In this document: positions 34,518 to 43,832 of the stretch, piece by piece
Numbering within the stretch: position 1 is the first letter of the stretch
Layout: each line of letters starts with the position of its first letter
Assembly: GCF_006715045.1 (NCBI RefSeq)
Contig: NZ_VFML01000001.1
Coordinates: 1,704,501 to 1,768,500, forward strand
Source: Amycolatopsis cihanbeyliensis
Lineage (GTDB): Bacteria > Actinomycetota > Actinomycetes > Mycobacteriales > Pseudonocardiaceae
Direction of reading: 5' to 3'
DNA: 64,000 bases
Notes under the pieces: generated by a model
Database searches by the model: none
Told to the model about the DNA's origin: nothing
The model's input: only the letters and a program-made list of their open reading frames with translations
Made by a program: the position numbers and the translations under genes

Positions 34518-37500
34518 ACGAGTCAGTGCAGCCGGAACCCGGCGCCGAGCCCGTCGCGATCATCGGCATGGCCTGCCGAGTCCCCGGTGCGGGAGACGTG
34601 GCGCGGTTCTGGGACAACCTGGTCGAGGGCGTCGAGTCGCTGACCCCGCTGAGCCGCGAGCGGATGGCCGCGGCGGGCGCGACCGAGGCGGAACTCGCGG
34701 ACCCGAACCTGGTGCCCTCGGCCTTCGTGCTGGAGGACGCCGACCTCTTCGACGCGGGCTTGTTCGGGATGACCCCGCGCGAGGCCGAGGTCACCGATCC
34801 GCAGCACCGGGTGTTCCTCGAGCTGTGCCACGGCGCGCTGGAGGACGCGGGCCACGACCCGACTCGCTACCCGGGGGACATCGGCCTCTACGCCGGCCGT
34901 GGCACCGAGCGCTACCGCTGGGAACATGTACACCGCAACCGGGAGTTGCTGGCCACCACCCCTTCGATGGCCATCGGCATCGGCAACCTCTCGGACAACG
35001 TCACCACCCTGGTCTCCTACAAGCTCGACCTGCGCGGGCCCAGCGTCGGGCTGTTCACCGCCTGCTCCACCTCGCTCGTCGCGGTGCACCTCGCCGCCGA
35101 GTCGGTGCGGGCTGGCGAGTGCGATATGGCGCTCGCCGGTGGGGTGAACATCGAGTTCCCGCAGGACCGCGGGCATGTACATCAGGAGGGCGGGGTCACC
35201 TCCGCCGACGGGCACGTGCGCTCCTTCGACGCCGCCGCCACCGGCACCATGTGGGGCTCCGGCGGCGGCGCGGTACTGGTGAAACGGCTCGCCGACGCGC
35301 GGCGCGACGGTGATCACGTGCGGGCCGTGCTGCTCGGCAACTCGATCAACAACGACGGCTCGGGCAAGGTCGGGTTCACCGCGCCCAGCGTGGACGGGCA
35401 GGCCGCCGCCGTCGCGAACGCGCTCGCGGTGGCCGGGATCGACCCGCGCACGATCGGCTACGTCGAGGCGCACGGCACCGCGACGCCGATGGGTGACCCG
35501 ATCGAACTGGCCGCGCTCACCAGCGTCTACGGTCACGACACCGAGGAACGCGGATGGTGCGGTATCGGTTCGGTGAAATCCAATATCGGTCATCTCAGCC
35601 AGGGCGCCGGGGTGGTCGGACTGATCAAGACCGCGCTGGCGCTGGAACACGGCCTGATCCCACCGAGCCTGCACTACGAGCGGCCGAACCCCGGAATCGA
35701 CTTCTCGGCGAGCCCGTTCTACGTCAATGCCACACTGTCCAAATGGGAACGTAATGGCCACCCGCGCAGGGCGGCGGTGTCCTCCTTCGGCATCGGCGGC
35801 ACCAACGCACACGTCGTCCTGGAGGAGGCACCCGAGCACGATCCCGCCGCGGAGGCCGCGGGCCCGCACCTGCTGCGGCTGTCGGCACGGGACGGGACCG
35901 CGCTGTCCGCCGCCGCGGACCGGCTGGCCGAGCACATCGAGAGCCATCCCGATCTACGTCTCGCCGATGCCGCGCATACCCTGCGAGTCGGCAGGGCCGA
36001 GTACGGCCACCGCGCGTTCGTGGTCGCCGAGACCCCCGCGGCGGCCGCCGCCGCGCTGCGGGACGCCAAGCGCCGCAACGCCGCCGTCGCGCCAGCGGCC
36101 ACGCCGGTGCTCGCCTGGCTGTTCACCGGGCAGGGGGCGCAGTTCGGCGGGATGGGCGCCACCCTGTACCGGCGAGAGCCGGTGTTCGCCGAGGCCGTCG
36201 ACGAGTGCGCCGCCGTGCTGACCGCGGAGCTCGGGGACGACATCCGGCCGGTGTTGTTCACCGCGGACGAGCGCGAACAACCGCGGCTTTCCGCCACCGA
36301 GCTGGCCCAGCCCGCGCTGTTCACCGTGGAGTACGCACTGGCCCGGCTGTGGCAGTCCTGGCGGGTGCGTCCCGGCACCATGATCGGCCACTCGGTCGGC
36401 GAGTACGTCGCCGCCACCCTGGCCGGGGTGTTCGAGCTGCCGGACGCGCTGCGGCTGGTGGCGACAAGGGGCAGGCTGATGGGAGCCATGGCGCCGGGCG
36501 TGATGGTCGCGGTGTCGCTGGACGAGGCCGAGGTCGCCCCGCTGCTGCCGGAGGGGCTGTCGATCGCCACGGTCAACGGGCCGGGAACCTGCGTGGTCTC
36601 CGGGGAGGCCGAGCTGGTCGAACTCTTCACCGGTGGGCTCGGCAGGAAGGTCAACGTGAAGCGGCTGCGGACCTCGCATGCCTTCCACTCGCCGATGATG
36701 GACCCGATGCTCGCGGAGCTCGCCGACGCGGTGGCGGCGGTGCCCCGGCACGCTCCCCGGGTCCCGTTCTTCTCCGGGGTTTCCGGTGAACCGATCACCG
36801 CGGAGCAGGCGGTCGACCCCGGCTACTGGGCCGCGCAGGTGCGCCGGACCGTGCGGTTCGGGGACTGCGTGGCGCGACTGCTCGCCGAGGGTCCGACCCT
36901 GTTCCTGGAATGCGGCCCCGGCAGGCAGCTGGCCGGGCTGGTGCGGATGCAGACCCGTGGCCATGGCCCGCCCGCGGTGCCCAGCCTGCCGGGTCCCGCC
37001 GACAAGCCGGGCGAGCTCGAAACCCTGCACACCGCGGCCGGAAAGCTCTGGACCGCGGGGATTCCGGTGGAGCCGCCGGCGCGGGGCAGGCGAGTCTCCC
37101 TGCCCGGCTACCCGTACCAGCGCGGCCGGTACTGGGTCGACCCCGACCCGCGCGGTGAGCCTGCCGAGTCGCGGCGCGAGCCCAGCGAGACCCGGTTGCC
37201 GCCGGACCGCTGGTTCGCCGTGCCGAGCTGGCGCCAGCTCCCCCCTGCCGGGCCGGGGCCCACGCCGGCGTGCTGTGTGGTGTTCACCGCGGAACCGGTC
37301 GGTTCCGCCGTCGCCGAGCGGCTGCGGACCTCCGGCGCCACGGTGATCGAAGTGGCCGCGGGCGATGGCTTCGCGCGCACCGGGACCGGCTACACGATCC
37401 GACCGGACGAACCCACCGACTACGCCGCGCTGCTGGCGGAGCTGGGCGGGACGCCGGAGCGGATCGTGCACGCCTGGGCATTGGCCGGGGCACCGGCCGG

Positions 37501-39859
37501 GGCGGACGTCGAGGCCACCTTGGCCGCCCAGACGACCGGCATGTTCAGCCTGGTGCTGCTGGTGCAAGCGCTGGCCGAGGCCGGGCTCTCCGGTGCGCTC
37601 GACGTGGTCACCGCGGGCACCCAGCAGGTCGTCGGCGCGGACCTGACCAGGCCGGAGCACGCGACCGTGGCCGGGGTGGTCCGCTCGGCCCCGCTCGACG
37701 TGCCCGGCCTGCGGCTGCGGCAGATCGACTGCGCGGCGGACACCCGCGCGGGCGAGGTGGTCACCGCGCTCGGAAGGGCGGAGCACGACACCCTGCTCGC
37801 GCTGCGTAATGGTCGCGTGTGGACGGTCGGCTTCGATCAGGTCGGCCTGCCCGAGCCCGGTACGGGGTTGCCACGCGAGGGCGGGACCTACCTGATCACC
37901 GGCGGGCTCGGCGGGCTCGGGTTGACCATCGCCGAGCACCTGGCGGCGAAGGGGCCGGTGCGGCTGGTGCTCACCTCCCGATCCGGCCTGCCACCGCGGT
38001 CGCGCTGGGACAAGACACTGCGCGCGGAGGGAGCTCGTGGCCGCGCCGGCCGGGCCGTCCTGGCCGTCCGCCGGATGGAGGAGGCGGGTGCCGAGGTGCT
38101 TCCCGCCGCCGTGGACGTATCCGATGTGGACGATCTGCGCCGGCTCCGTGCCGAGGTGCTGGAGACCTTCGGCGGGCTGGACGGCATCGTGCACGCCGCG
38201 GGCATCGCGGGCGGCGGGTTGATCGAGACCAGGCGGCTGGCGGACATGCGTGCCGTACTCGCCCCCAAGGTGGCGGGCAGCGTGGCGCTGCGGGCCGTGT
38301 TCGGCGCCGAGGAGCTGGACTTCGTCGCCCTGTTCTCCTCGGTGACCGGCACGGCGGGCGGGCTCGGCGAGACCGACTACTGCGCCGCGAACGCGTTCCT
38401 GGACGCCTACGCGCAGAGCACGCACGGCTGGCGCGCGCCGGTCCGGTCCCTCGGCTGGGCCGGCTGGCTCGAGGTCGGCATGCTCGCCGACCTACTCGCC
38501 CCCGGGGCGGCCGGGCCGGGCGGTGAGCCCGTCGAGCATCCACTGGTCACCGAGGTGGGCCGGGCCGCCGACGGCACGGCCTTCGGCAGGGGAACGCTGA
38601 GCGCGCGGACCCACTGGGCCGTGGACGAGCACCGCATCGACGGGATGCCGGTGCTGCCGGGGACCGCCCAGCTCGAGGCGATCCGCGCCACGGCGGCCGC
38701 GGCCCTGCCCCGGTCCGGCGAGACGGACGTACTGGAGTTGTCCGATGTCTTGTTCCTCGAACCCTTCGGCGTCCCGGACGGGAACGTGGCCGAGTTCGAG
38801 GTGACCCTGCGGCCCGGGGACGCGGGCGGCGCGGCGGCCACCCTGCGCGGCGGCGGCACGACCTACTGCCGGGCCACGGTGTCCTGGGTGAGCGCGCCGC
38901 CGGGCGAGCCGGTCGACCTGGCCGCCGTGCGCGCCCGGTGTACGGCGCGGCCGGACCTGGTGGCCGGTAGCGGGCAGCCGGCGGGTGCGCTGGTGCGGTA
39001 CGGGGCGCACTGGGACAGCATCCGTGAGGTGTGGCGCTCGGAGGCGGAACAGCTCACCCTGCTGGAGGTCCCGGAGGAGCTGCGCGAGGGCGCCGCATGG
39101 GGCCTCTCCCCCGCCGTGCTGGACCAGGCGACCTACGTCTTCGACGGGACCGGCGGCGGCGCGTTGCCGATGGGATACGGCCGGGTCCTGGTCCGCGCCC
39201 GGATGCCGGAGAGGGTCTGGGTGTACCGCAAGCTCGAGCCGCGCGACGCCGGGCAGGACGTTCGCACCGACAGCTTCACCGTGCTCGGCGAGGACGGGGC
39301 CGAGCTGATCGCGGTCACCGAGTTCATGCTGCGCAGGGTGGAGGGTGCCCCGCGACCGCCCGGCGCCGGGCCCGCCGACGCCGACCAGCGGTGGATCGCG
39401 CCGGCCGAAGGAGTCGAGGCTTTCCTGCGTGTACTGGACGCCGACATCGGCGGGCACGTGGTGATCACCCCGAGGCCGCTGGCCTGGGTGCTGGACCGGG
39501 TGCGCAAGGACGCCGAGCGGGCCACGGGTGGCGGCACGGATACCGGGGCTCCACCGGGCACGCACGGGGAGGCGACCGCGGACGAGGAGGTGGTCGCCGG
39601 GATCTGGCGGTCCGTACTCGGCGTGCCGAGCGTGCGCCCGGAGGACGACTTCTTCGAGCTGGGCGGGAACTCGCTGGTGGCCGTCCAGCTCATCGCGCAG
39701 ATCCGCGAAGCCACCGGCGTCCGCCTCCCGCTGCGATCGGTTTTCGACACCCCCACGGTCGCCGAGATGACCGCGACGGTCGCCGAACTCCGCGCGCGCC
39801 AGGAACCCGAACCGGAACAGCAGACCACGATCCCGCGACTGGCAAGGCGTCCGGACTGA
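34514..39859 (+). CDS. type I polyketide synthase module KS-AT-KR-DH-ACP
   Basis: A 1781-residue single extension module from a GTG with AGGGAGG upstream. The KS (about 14-435) has a full triad Cys184, His320, His360. The AT (about 535-830) has Ser627 in GHSVGEY and HAFH at 722-725, the malonyl-CoA signature. The KR (structural half about 910-1110, catalytic half about 1120-1320) has TGGLGGLG at 1129-1136, Ser1276, Tyr1289 and Asn1293, all in place. The DH (about 1340-1625) has His1373 in HxxxGxxxxP and Asp1537. The ACP Ser1720 is in GGNSL. KR precedes DH, the reverse of the usual modular order. If all domains work, it adds a malonyl unit and yields an alpha,beta-unsaturated intermediate. The upstream NRPS probably hands over its chain through the KS. 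Confidence 0.95.
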   Translation: MNESVQPEPGAEPVAIIGMACRVPGAGDVARFWDNLVEGVESLTPLSRERMAAAGATEAELADPNLVPSAFVLEDADLFDAGLFGMTPREAEVTDPQHRVFLELCHGALEDAGHDPTRYPGDIGLYAGRGTERYRWEHVHRNRELLATTPSMAIGIGNLSDNVTTLVSYKLDLRGPSVGLFTACSTSLVAVHLAAESVRAGECDMALAGGVNIEFPQDRGHVHQEGGVTSADGHVRSFDAAATGTMWGSGGGAVLVKRLADARRDGDHVRAVLLGNSINNDGSGKVGFTAPSVDGQAAAVANALAVAGIDPRTIGYVEAHGTATPMGDPIELAALTSVYGHDTEERGWCGIGSVKSNIGHLSQGAGVVGLIKTALALEHGLIPPSLHYERPNPGIDFSASPFYVNATLSKWERNGHPRRAAVSSFGIGGTNAHVVLEEAPEHDPAAEAAGPHLLRLSARDGTALSAAADRLAEHIESHPDLRLADAAHTLRVGRAEYGHRAFVVAETPAAAAAALRDAKRRNAAVAPAATPVLAWLFTGQGAQFGGMGATLYRREPVFAEAVDECAAVLTAELGDDIRPVLFTADEREQPRLSATELAQPALFTVEYALARLWQSWRVRPGTMIGHSVGEYVAATLAGVFELPDALRLVATRGRLMGAMAPGVMVAVSLDEAEVAPLLPEGLSIATVNGPGTCVVSGEAELVELFTGGLGRKVNVKRLRTSHAFHSPMMDPMLAELADAVAAVPRHAPRVPFFSGVSGEPITAEQAVDPGYWAAQVRRTVRFGDCVARLLAEGPTLFLECGPGRQLAGLVRMQTRGHGPPAVPSLPGPADKPGELETLHTAAGKLWTAGIPVEPPARGRRVSLPGYPYQRGRYWVDPDPRGEPAESRREPSETRLPPDRWFAVPSWRQLPPAGPGPTPACCVVFTAEPVGSAVAERLRTSGATVIEVAAGDGFARTGTGYTIRPDEPTDYAALLAELGGTPERIVHAWALAGAPAGADVEATLAAQTTGMFSLVLLVQALAEAGLSGALDVVTAGTQQVVGADLTRPEHATVAGVVRSAPLDVPGLRLRQIDCAADTRAGEVVTALGRAEHDTLLALRNGRVWTVGFDQVGLPEPGTGLPREGGTYLITGGLGGLGLTIAEHLAAKGPVRLVLTSRSGLPPRSRWDKTLRAEGARGRAGRAVLAVRRMEEAGAEVLPAAVDVSDVDDLRRLRAEVLETFGGLDGIVHAAGIAGGGLIETRRLADMRAVLAPKVAGSVALRAVFGAEELDFVALFSSVTGTAGGLGETDYCAANAFLDAYAQSTHGWRAPVRSLGWAGWLEVGMLADLLAPGAAGPGGEPVEHPLVTEVGRAADGTAFGRGTLSARTHWAVDEHRIDGMPVLPGTAQLEAIRATAAAALPRSGETDVLELSDVLFLEPFGVPDGNVAEFEVTLRPGDAGGAAATLRGGGTTYCRATVSWVSAPPGEPVDLAAVRARCTARPDLVAGSGQPAGALVRYGAHWDSIREVWRSEAEQLTLLEVPEELREGAAWGLSPAVLDQATYVFDGTGGGALPMGYGRVLVRARMPERVWVYRKLEPRDAGQDVRTDSFTVLGEDGAELIAVTEFMLRRVEGAPRPPGAGPADADQRWIAPAEGVEAFLRVLDADIGGHVVITPRPLAWVLDRVRKDAERATGGGTDTGAPPGTHGEATADEEVVAGIWRSVLGVPSVRPEDDFFELGGNSLVAVQLIAQIREATGVRLPLRSVFDTPTVAEMTATVAELRARQEPEPEQQTTIPRLARRPD

Positions 39860-39884
39860 TGCCGTCCATGAACAGCCAACGCAT

Positions 39885-39978
39885 GTATGTGAACGGCAAA
39901 CACGTCCCCGCGCGCGTGTTGGCCGTCCACGCGCACGCGTTTGCTGCTCACGCGCACGCGTTGGCCGTTCGCGTACGG
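39885..39978. repeat. 21-bp repeats, three direct units plus one inverted copy
   Basis: This is in the only larger gap inside the operon. Direct units occur at 39916-39936, 39937-39957 and 39958-39978, matching the consensus of the array at 19021-19143. An inverted copy (39885-39903, GTATGTGAACGGCAAACAC) lies just upstream, so the inverted and first direct copies could pair as a hairpin with a short loop. The hairpin might act as an internal terminator, mRNA processing site or stability element between the PKS and the PaaK-like gene. Confidence 0.8.
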
Positions 39979-39991
39979 GATGGGAGGTACC

Positions 39992-41299
39992 GTGACGATC
40001 ACTGACGCGTTCGAGACGTCCTTCGCGGGCGCCGTGGACGAACTCGCGTTCGCCTATCGGGAGGTGCCGTTCTACGGGCCGCACCTTGATGCCGCCGGGG
40101 TGCGCCCCGCGGACGTGCGCGGCCCTGCCGACTTCCGCCGGATCCCGGCCACAACCAAGGCCGACTACCGGCGGAACTTCCCCGCCGGGGTGCTGGTGCG
40201 CGGCACGAAGCTGGCCGACGAGTTCGTCTTCCGCAGCCGCAGTTCGGGGACGACGGGGGAACGCCTGATCACCCTGGCGCACACGTTCACCCTGGCCGAG
40301 CGGCAGCTACGGACGACCGCGGTGCATCCGGGGATGCTGGCGGTCTTCGCCGGGGCACGCGACCAGCGGGTCTGCCGCTACGCCCCACCCGCCTGCTCCG
40401 ACGTGGAGTGCGCGACGCCGTTCACCACGCCGGAAAGCAGGACCCTGCCGGACGGCACGCTGGTGCTTCCGGTGGCGCACGACCTGCTGGCCACCTCGCC
40501 GGAGCTGGTGGACCAGGCCATCGGCGAGCTGACCGAGCATCGCCCGCACTGGCTGTACGCCGATCCGGCGCACCTGGCCTTCCTCCTCGACGCGATGCGT
40601 GCGCGCGGCCTGCCGCCGCCGGCGGCCGACGGGGTGGTGCTGGCGTACAACCTGGCGACCGGGGCGGCGCTGCGGCGGATCAGGGACTACCTGCCGGCCG
40701 GGACGGTGGTCGTCGAGGTCGCCTCGATGTCCGAGCTGGGCTGGCTCGGGATGACCTGCCCGACCGGCTTCCTGCACCTGAACACCGAGAACTTCTACCT
40801 CGAGCTCCTGCGGTCGGGCACGGATCGCCCCGCGGGGCCCGGCGAGCTGGCCGAGCTGTACGTGACCAGTATCGGCGACCGGCTCAGCCCGCATATCCGC
40901 TACCGCACCGGGGACGGCTACACCCTGCTGGACGGCGCGTGCCCGTGCGGGAACGCGTCACCCCGAGTCGTCCATCATGGACGGTGCGCGGACTACCTCG
41001 AGGCGGCTGGCGAGATCGTGCTGACCCCGCGCACCCTGGACGAGCTGGTCGGCTCCGCCGAATGGCTCACCTTCTACAAGCTGACCCACCTGGACACCGG
41101 TCCGCTGCTGCTGCGGTACATCCCGGTTCCGAACACCGCGCACGGCGAGCGGGCCGGTGCGCTGGCCGAGGTGATCGGCCAGCGCACCGGCAGGGAGGTC
41201 GCCCTCAGCGCGGTGGACCACATCGAGTCCGAACGCTCCGGCAAGCTGTTCGGCTGCGTCCGCGCCGCGCGCAGCGGTGAATCGGGGGTTCCGGTATGA
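39992..41299 (+). CDS. PaaK/F390-synthetase-like adenylate-forming ligase
   Basis: A 435-residue protein. The GTG at 39992 is chosen because GGGAGG lies just upstream; an ATG at 39980 is possible, and earlier starts run through the 21-bp repeats. It lacks the NRPS A-domain layout but has phenylacetate-CoA-ligase features: a P-loop-like RSRSSGTTGERL near 70, FLHLNTENFYLELL near 258, RYRTGDGYTLLDGACPCGN near 300 and a hinge region GRCADYLEAAGE. Such enzymes adenylate aryl or short carboxylic acids and pass them to CoA or a carrier protein. It heads a cassette with a cysteine-desulfurase-like and a kynurenine-monooxygenase-like enzyme, so an aromatic acid substrate is plausible (inference). Confidence 0.8.
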   Translation: MTITDAFETSFAGAVDELAFAYREVPFYGPHLDAAGVRPADVRGPADFRRIPATTKADYRRNFPAGVLVRGTKLADEFVFRSRSSGTTGERLITLAHTFTLAERQLRTTAVHPGMLAVFAGARDQRVCRYAPPACSDVECATPFTTPESRTLPDGTLVLPVAHDLLATSPELVDQAIGELTEHRPHWLYADPAHLAFLLDAMRARGLPPPAADGVVLAYNLATGAALRRIRDYLPAGTVVVEVASMSELGWLGMTCPTGFLHLNTENFYLELLRSGTDRPAGPGELAELYVTSIGDRLSPHIRYRTGDGYTLLDGACPCGNASPRVVHHGRCADYLEAAGEIVLTPRTLDELVGSAEWLTFYKLTHLDTGPLLLRYIPVPNTAHGERAGALAEVIGQRTGREVALSAVDHIESERSGKLFGCVRAARSGESGVPV

Positions 41300-42498
41300 C
41301 CATACGTGATGTCCGTCCCGACTTCCCGGTACTGGCAAGGGAGGTCGACGGGACCAAAGTGACCTACCTGGACAGTGCGGCCACGGCGTTGAAACCGCGT
41401 CAGGTGATCGACGCGATGACCCGCTACTACACCGAGGTGAGCGCGAACATCCACCGCGGCAAGCACATGTTGTCCGAGGAGGCGTCCGATGCCTACGAGA
41501 TGTGCCGCACCAGGGTCGCGGCCTTCCTCGGCACCCGGGCCGCGGAGGTGGTGTTCACCGCGAACACCACGCACGCACTGAACCTGGTGGCGACCGGGCT
41601 CGACCTCGAGCCGGACGACCTGGTGCTGGTCAGCGGGGACGCGCACCACTCCCTGCAGCTACCGCTGCGCGGCAGGGCCACCGTGGACTGGATCCCCACC
41701 GACGCGAGCGGCGCCGTCGACCTCGAGGCCTACGCCCGGCAGGTGGAACGGCGGCCGGCGCTGGTGGCGATCACGCACTGCTCGAACGTGACCGGCCGCT
41801 ACGCCCCGGTGGCGGAGATGGCCGCGCTCGCCAGGGAACACGGCGCGCTGACCGTGCTGGACGCCGCGCAGTCGGTGCCGCACCGGCCGGTACGGGTACC
41901 CGAGCTCGCGGTGGACGCGATCGCCTTCTCCGCGCACAAGATGCTCGGCCCCACCGGGATCGGCGTACTCACCGTCGGGACGGCGCTCACCGAACGGCTC
42001 CGGCCCGCGCTGATCGGCGGTGGCGTCGTGGACTGGGTGGACACCGAAAGCTGGGTACTGCGCCGCCCGCCGCACCGCTTCGAGGCGGGCACCCCGCATA
42101 TCGCGGGCGCATACGGCCTGCGGGCCGCGGTGGACTACCTGGACGCCCTCGGCATGGCGGCGGTGGCCGAGCACGACGCCTGGCTCGCCGAGGTGCTGCA
42201 CACCGAGGCCGCCAAGCGCGACTACCTCAGCGTGCTCGCCCCCGGGCCCGGCGAGCGCAGCGCCACCCTGTCGGTGGCCGTGCGGGACATTCCCGATCTC
42301 ACCGAAGTGGCACAGTCCCTTTCAGACAGTTACGGGGTGATGTGCCGCAGCGGGCACCTCTGCGCGCAACCGCTGGTGAACGCGGCGGCGGGGTCGGCGG
42401 TGCTGCGGCTGTCCGCGCAGATCTACAACACCGCCGAGGACATCCGAACCGCCTTCGCGGCGCTGGACGAGTTGCACCCACTCCTGGCGGGTGCGTGA
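41296..42498 (+). CDS. class V aminotransferase-fold enzyme, cysteine desulfurase (SufS/CsdA) type
   Basis: A 400-residue PLP enzyme; its ATG overlaps the previous stop. YLDSAATALKPRQVIDAM near 24 and ANIHRGKHMLSEEA near 50 are standard for the family. The Schiff-base lysine is Lys215 in FSAHKMLGPTG. The catalytic Cys356 is kept in the RSGHLCAQPL loop, as in SufS-type desulfurases. It therefore probably releases sulfur (or acts as a selenocysteine lyase-like enzyme) from cysteine. Alternatively, family members in natural-product clusters catalyse other PLP reactions. No SufE/SufU partner or ThiS-like carrier lies nearby, so a sulfur acceptor is not evident. Confidence 0.85.
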   Translation: MTIRDVRPDFPVLAREVDGTKVTYLDSAATALKPRQVIDAMTRYYTEVSANIHRGKHMLSEEASDAYEMCRTRVAAFLGTRAAEVVFTANTTHALNLVATGLDLEPDDLVLVSGDAHHSLQLPLRGRATVDWIPTDASGAVDLEAYARQVERRPALVAITHCSNVTGRYAPVAEMAALAREHGALTVLDAAQSVPHRPVRVPELAVDAIAFSAHKMLGPTGIGVLTVGTALTERLRPALIGGGVVDWVDTESWVLRRPPHRFEAGTPHIAGAYGLRAAVDYLDALGMAAVAEHDAWLAEVLHTEAAKRDYLSVLAPGPGERSATLSVAVRDIPDLTEVAQSLSDSYGVMCRSGHLCAQPLVNAAAGSAVLRLSAQIYNTAEDIRTAFAALDELHPLLAGA

Positions 42499-43832
42499 TG
42501 GCCGCACACCGACCGACGATCACCATCATCGGCGCCGGGCTTGCCGGCTCGCTGATGTCGATCTACGCCGCGCGCAGGGGATTCCCGGTCGTGGTGTACG
42601 AGCGGCGCGGCGATCCACGGGAACCGGGCGCGGCTGACGCCAAACGGTCCATCAACCTCGGCCTCTCCCAGCGCGGCATCCGGGCGCTGGACGAGGTCGG
42701 GCTGCTGCGGACGATCAGGGCCGAGGTCGCGCCCATGCGCGGCCGGGTCGTACACCATCACGACGGCCGGCTGTCCTTCCAGCCCTACGGCACATCGGCC
42801 GAGCAGATCCTGCACTCCGTACTGCGGCACGACCTGAACACCGCGTTGATCCGGCGGGCCGAGGACCTCGGCGTGACGTTCCACTTCGGACAACCACTGC
42901 GCGAACTCGACCTCGATTCCGGCACCGCGCTGATCGGCGAAGCCGAGGTGGCGACCGAGGTGATCATCGGCGCGGACGGGGTGCATTCGGTCGTCCGCGA
43001 CCAGTTACCGCACTCCCGGACGGACCGGAAGACGCTCGAGTGGGGATACAAGGAGGTCCACATCCCCGCCGGCCCGGACGGCGCCCGCCGGACCGACCCC
43101 GAGGCACTGCACGTCTGGCCGGGTGAGCGGGGACTCATCGTCGCGCATCCCAATGTGGACGGAACGTTGACCGGAACGGTGTTCCTGCCGCACGAGGGCC
43201 CGGCGAGCTTCGCGACCCTGACCTCTCCCGCGGCCGTCCGCCGGTTCTTCACCGCCCGCTTCCCGGACGCGCTGAGCCTGATGCCGGACCTGGTCGAGGA
43301 GTTCCTCGCCCATCCGGTCGGCAGCCTGCACACCATCCGCACCGCGCCCTGGCACGCCGGCGCCAGGGTGGTGCTGCTCGGCGACGCCGCGCACGCGGTG
43401 TACCCGTTCTACGGCCAGGGCATGAACTCCTCCTTCGAGGACTGTTCGGTGCTGGATGCCTGCCTCGCCGAGCACGAGGACCTGCCCACCGCGTTCGCGG
43501 AGTTCCAGCGCCGTCGCAAGCGGCACACCGATGTGCTGGCCGAGCTGTCCGAGCGCAACTTCGTCGAGCTGCGCGACCGGGTCTCCTCCCCGCTGTACGC
43601 GATCCGCAAGAAGGCCGACCTGGTGCTGAACAAGCTGCTCGGTGACCGCTGGATGCCGCTCTACACCATGATTTCGCACACCACGGTCCCCTACGCCGAC
43701 GCCCTCGCCACCGCCCGCAGGCAGGACAGGGTGCTCGGCGCGCTCGGTGCCGCCGCGCTGCTCGCCGCGGGCGCGGGCTTCCGGGCGGCCAGATCCCTTT
43801 CCACCGTTCGTCGTCGAGGTGCGCAGTGCTGA
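42498..43832 (+). CDS. kynurenine 3-monooxygenase-like FAD hydroxylase
   Basis: A 444-residue flavoprotein monooxygenase. FAD site ITIIGAGLAGSLMSIYAARR (about 8-27), the KRSINLGLSQRGIRAL segment near 51, MRGRVVHHHDG near 78, the FAD/NADPH DG motif (IIGADGVHSVVRD near 155) and the GDAAHAVYPFYGQGMNSSFE stretch near 295 match kynurenine 3-monooxygenase closely. The C-terminus ends with a hydrophobic segment and basic tail (about 415-440), like the membrane anchor of eukaryotic homologues. KMO relatives in actinomycete clusters (for example SibC in sibiromycin) supply 3-hydroxykynurenine-derived aryl units. With the neighbouring ligase and the O-methyltransferase, a hydroxylated, possibly methoxylated anthranilate or kynurenine unit is plausible. 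No tryptophan dioxygenase or kynureninase is in this window. Confidence 0.85.
   Translation: MAAHRPTITIIGAGLAGSLMSIYAARRGFPVVVYERRGDPREPGAADAKRSINLGLSQRGIRALDEVGLLRTIRAEVAPMRGRVVHHHDGRLSFQPYGTSAEQILHSVLRHDLNTALIRRAEDLGVTFHFGQPLRELDLDSGTALIGEAEVATEVIIGADGVHSVVRDQLPHSRTDRKTLEWGYKEVHIPAGPDGARRTDPEALHVWPGERGLIVAHPNVDGTLTGTVFLPHEGPASFATLTSPAAVRRFFTARFPDALSLMPDLVEEFLAHPVGSLHTIRTAPWHAGARVVLLGDAAHAVYPFYGQGMNSSFEDCSVLDACLAEHEDLPTAFAEFQRRRKRHTDVLAELSERNFVELRDRVSSPLYAIRKKADLVLNKLLGDRWMPLYTMISHTTVPYADALATARRQDRVLGALGAAALLAAGAGFRAARSLSTVRRRGAQC

Noticed and set aside
39941..39991. Upstream TTG start extending the PaaK-like protein by 17 residues
   Set aside because: The extension is translated 21-bp repeat sequence; GGGAGG is placed for the GTG at 39992.
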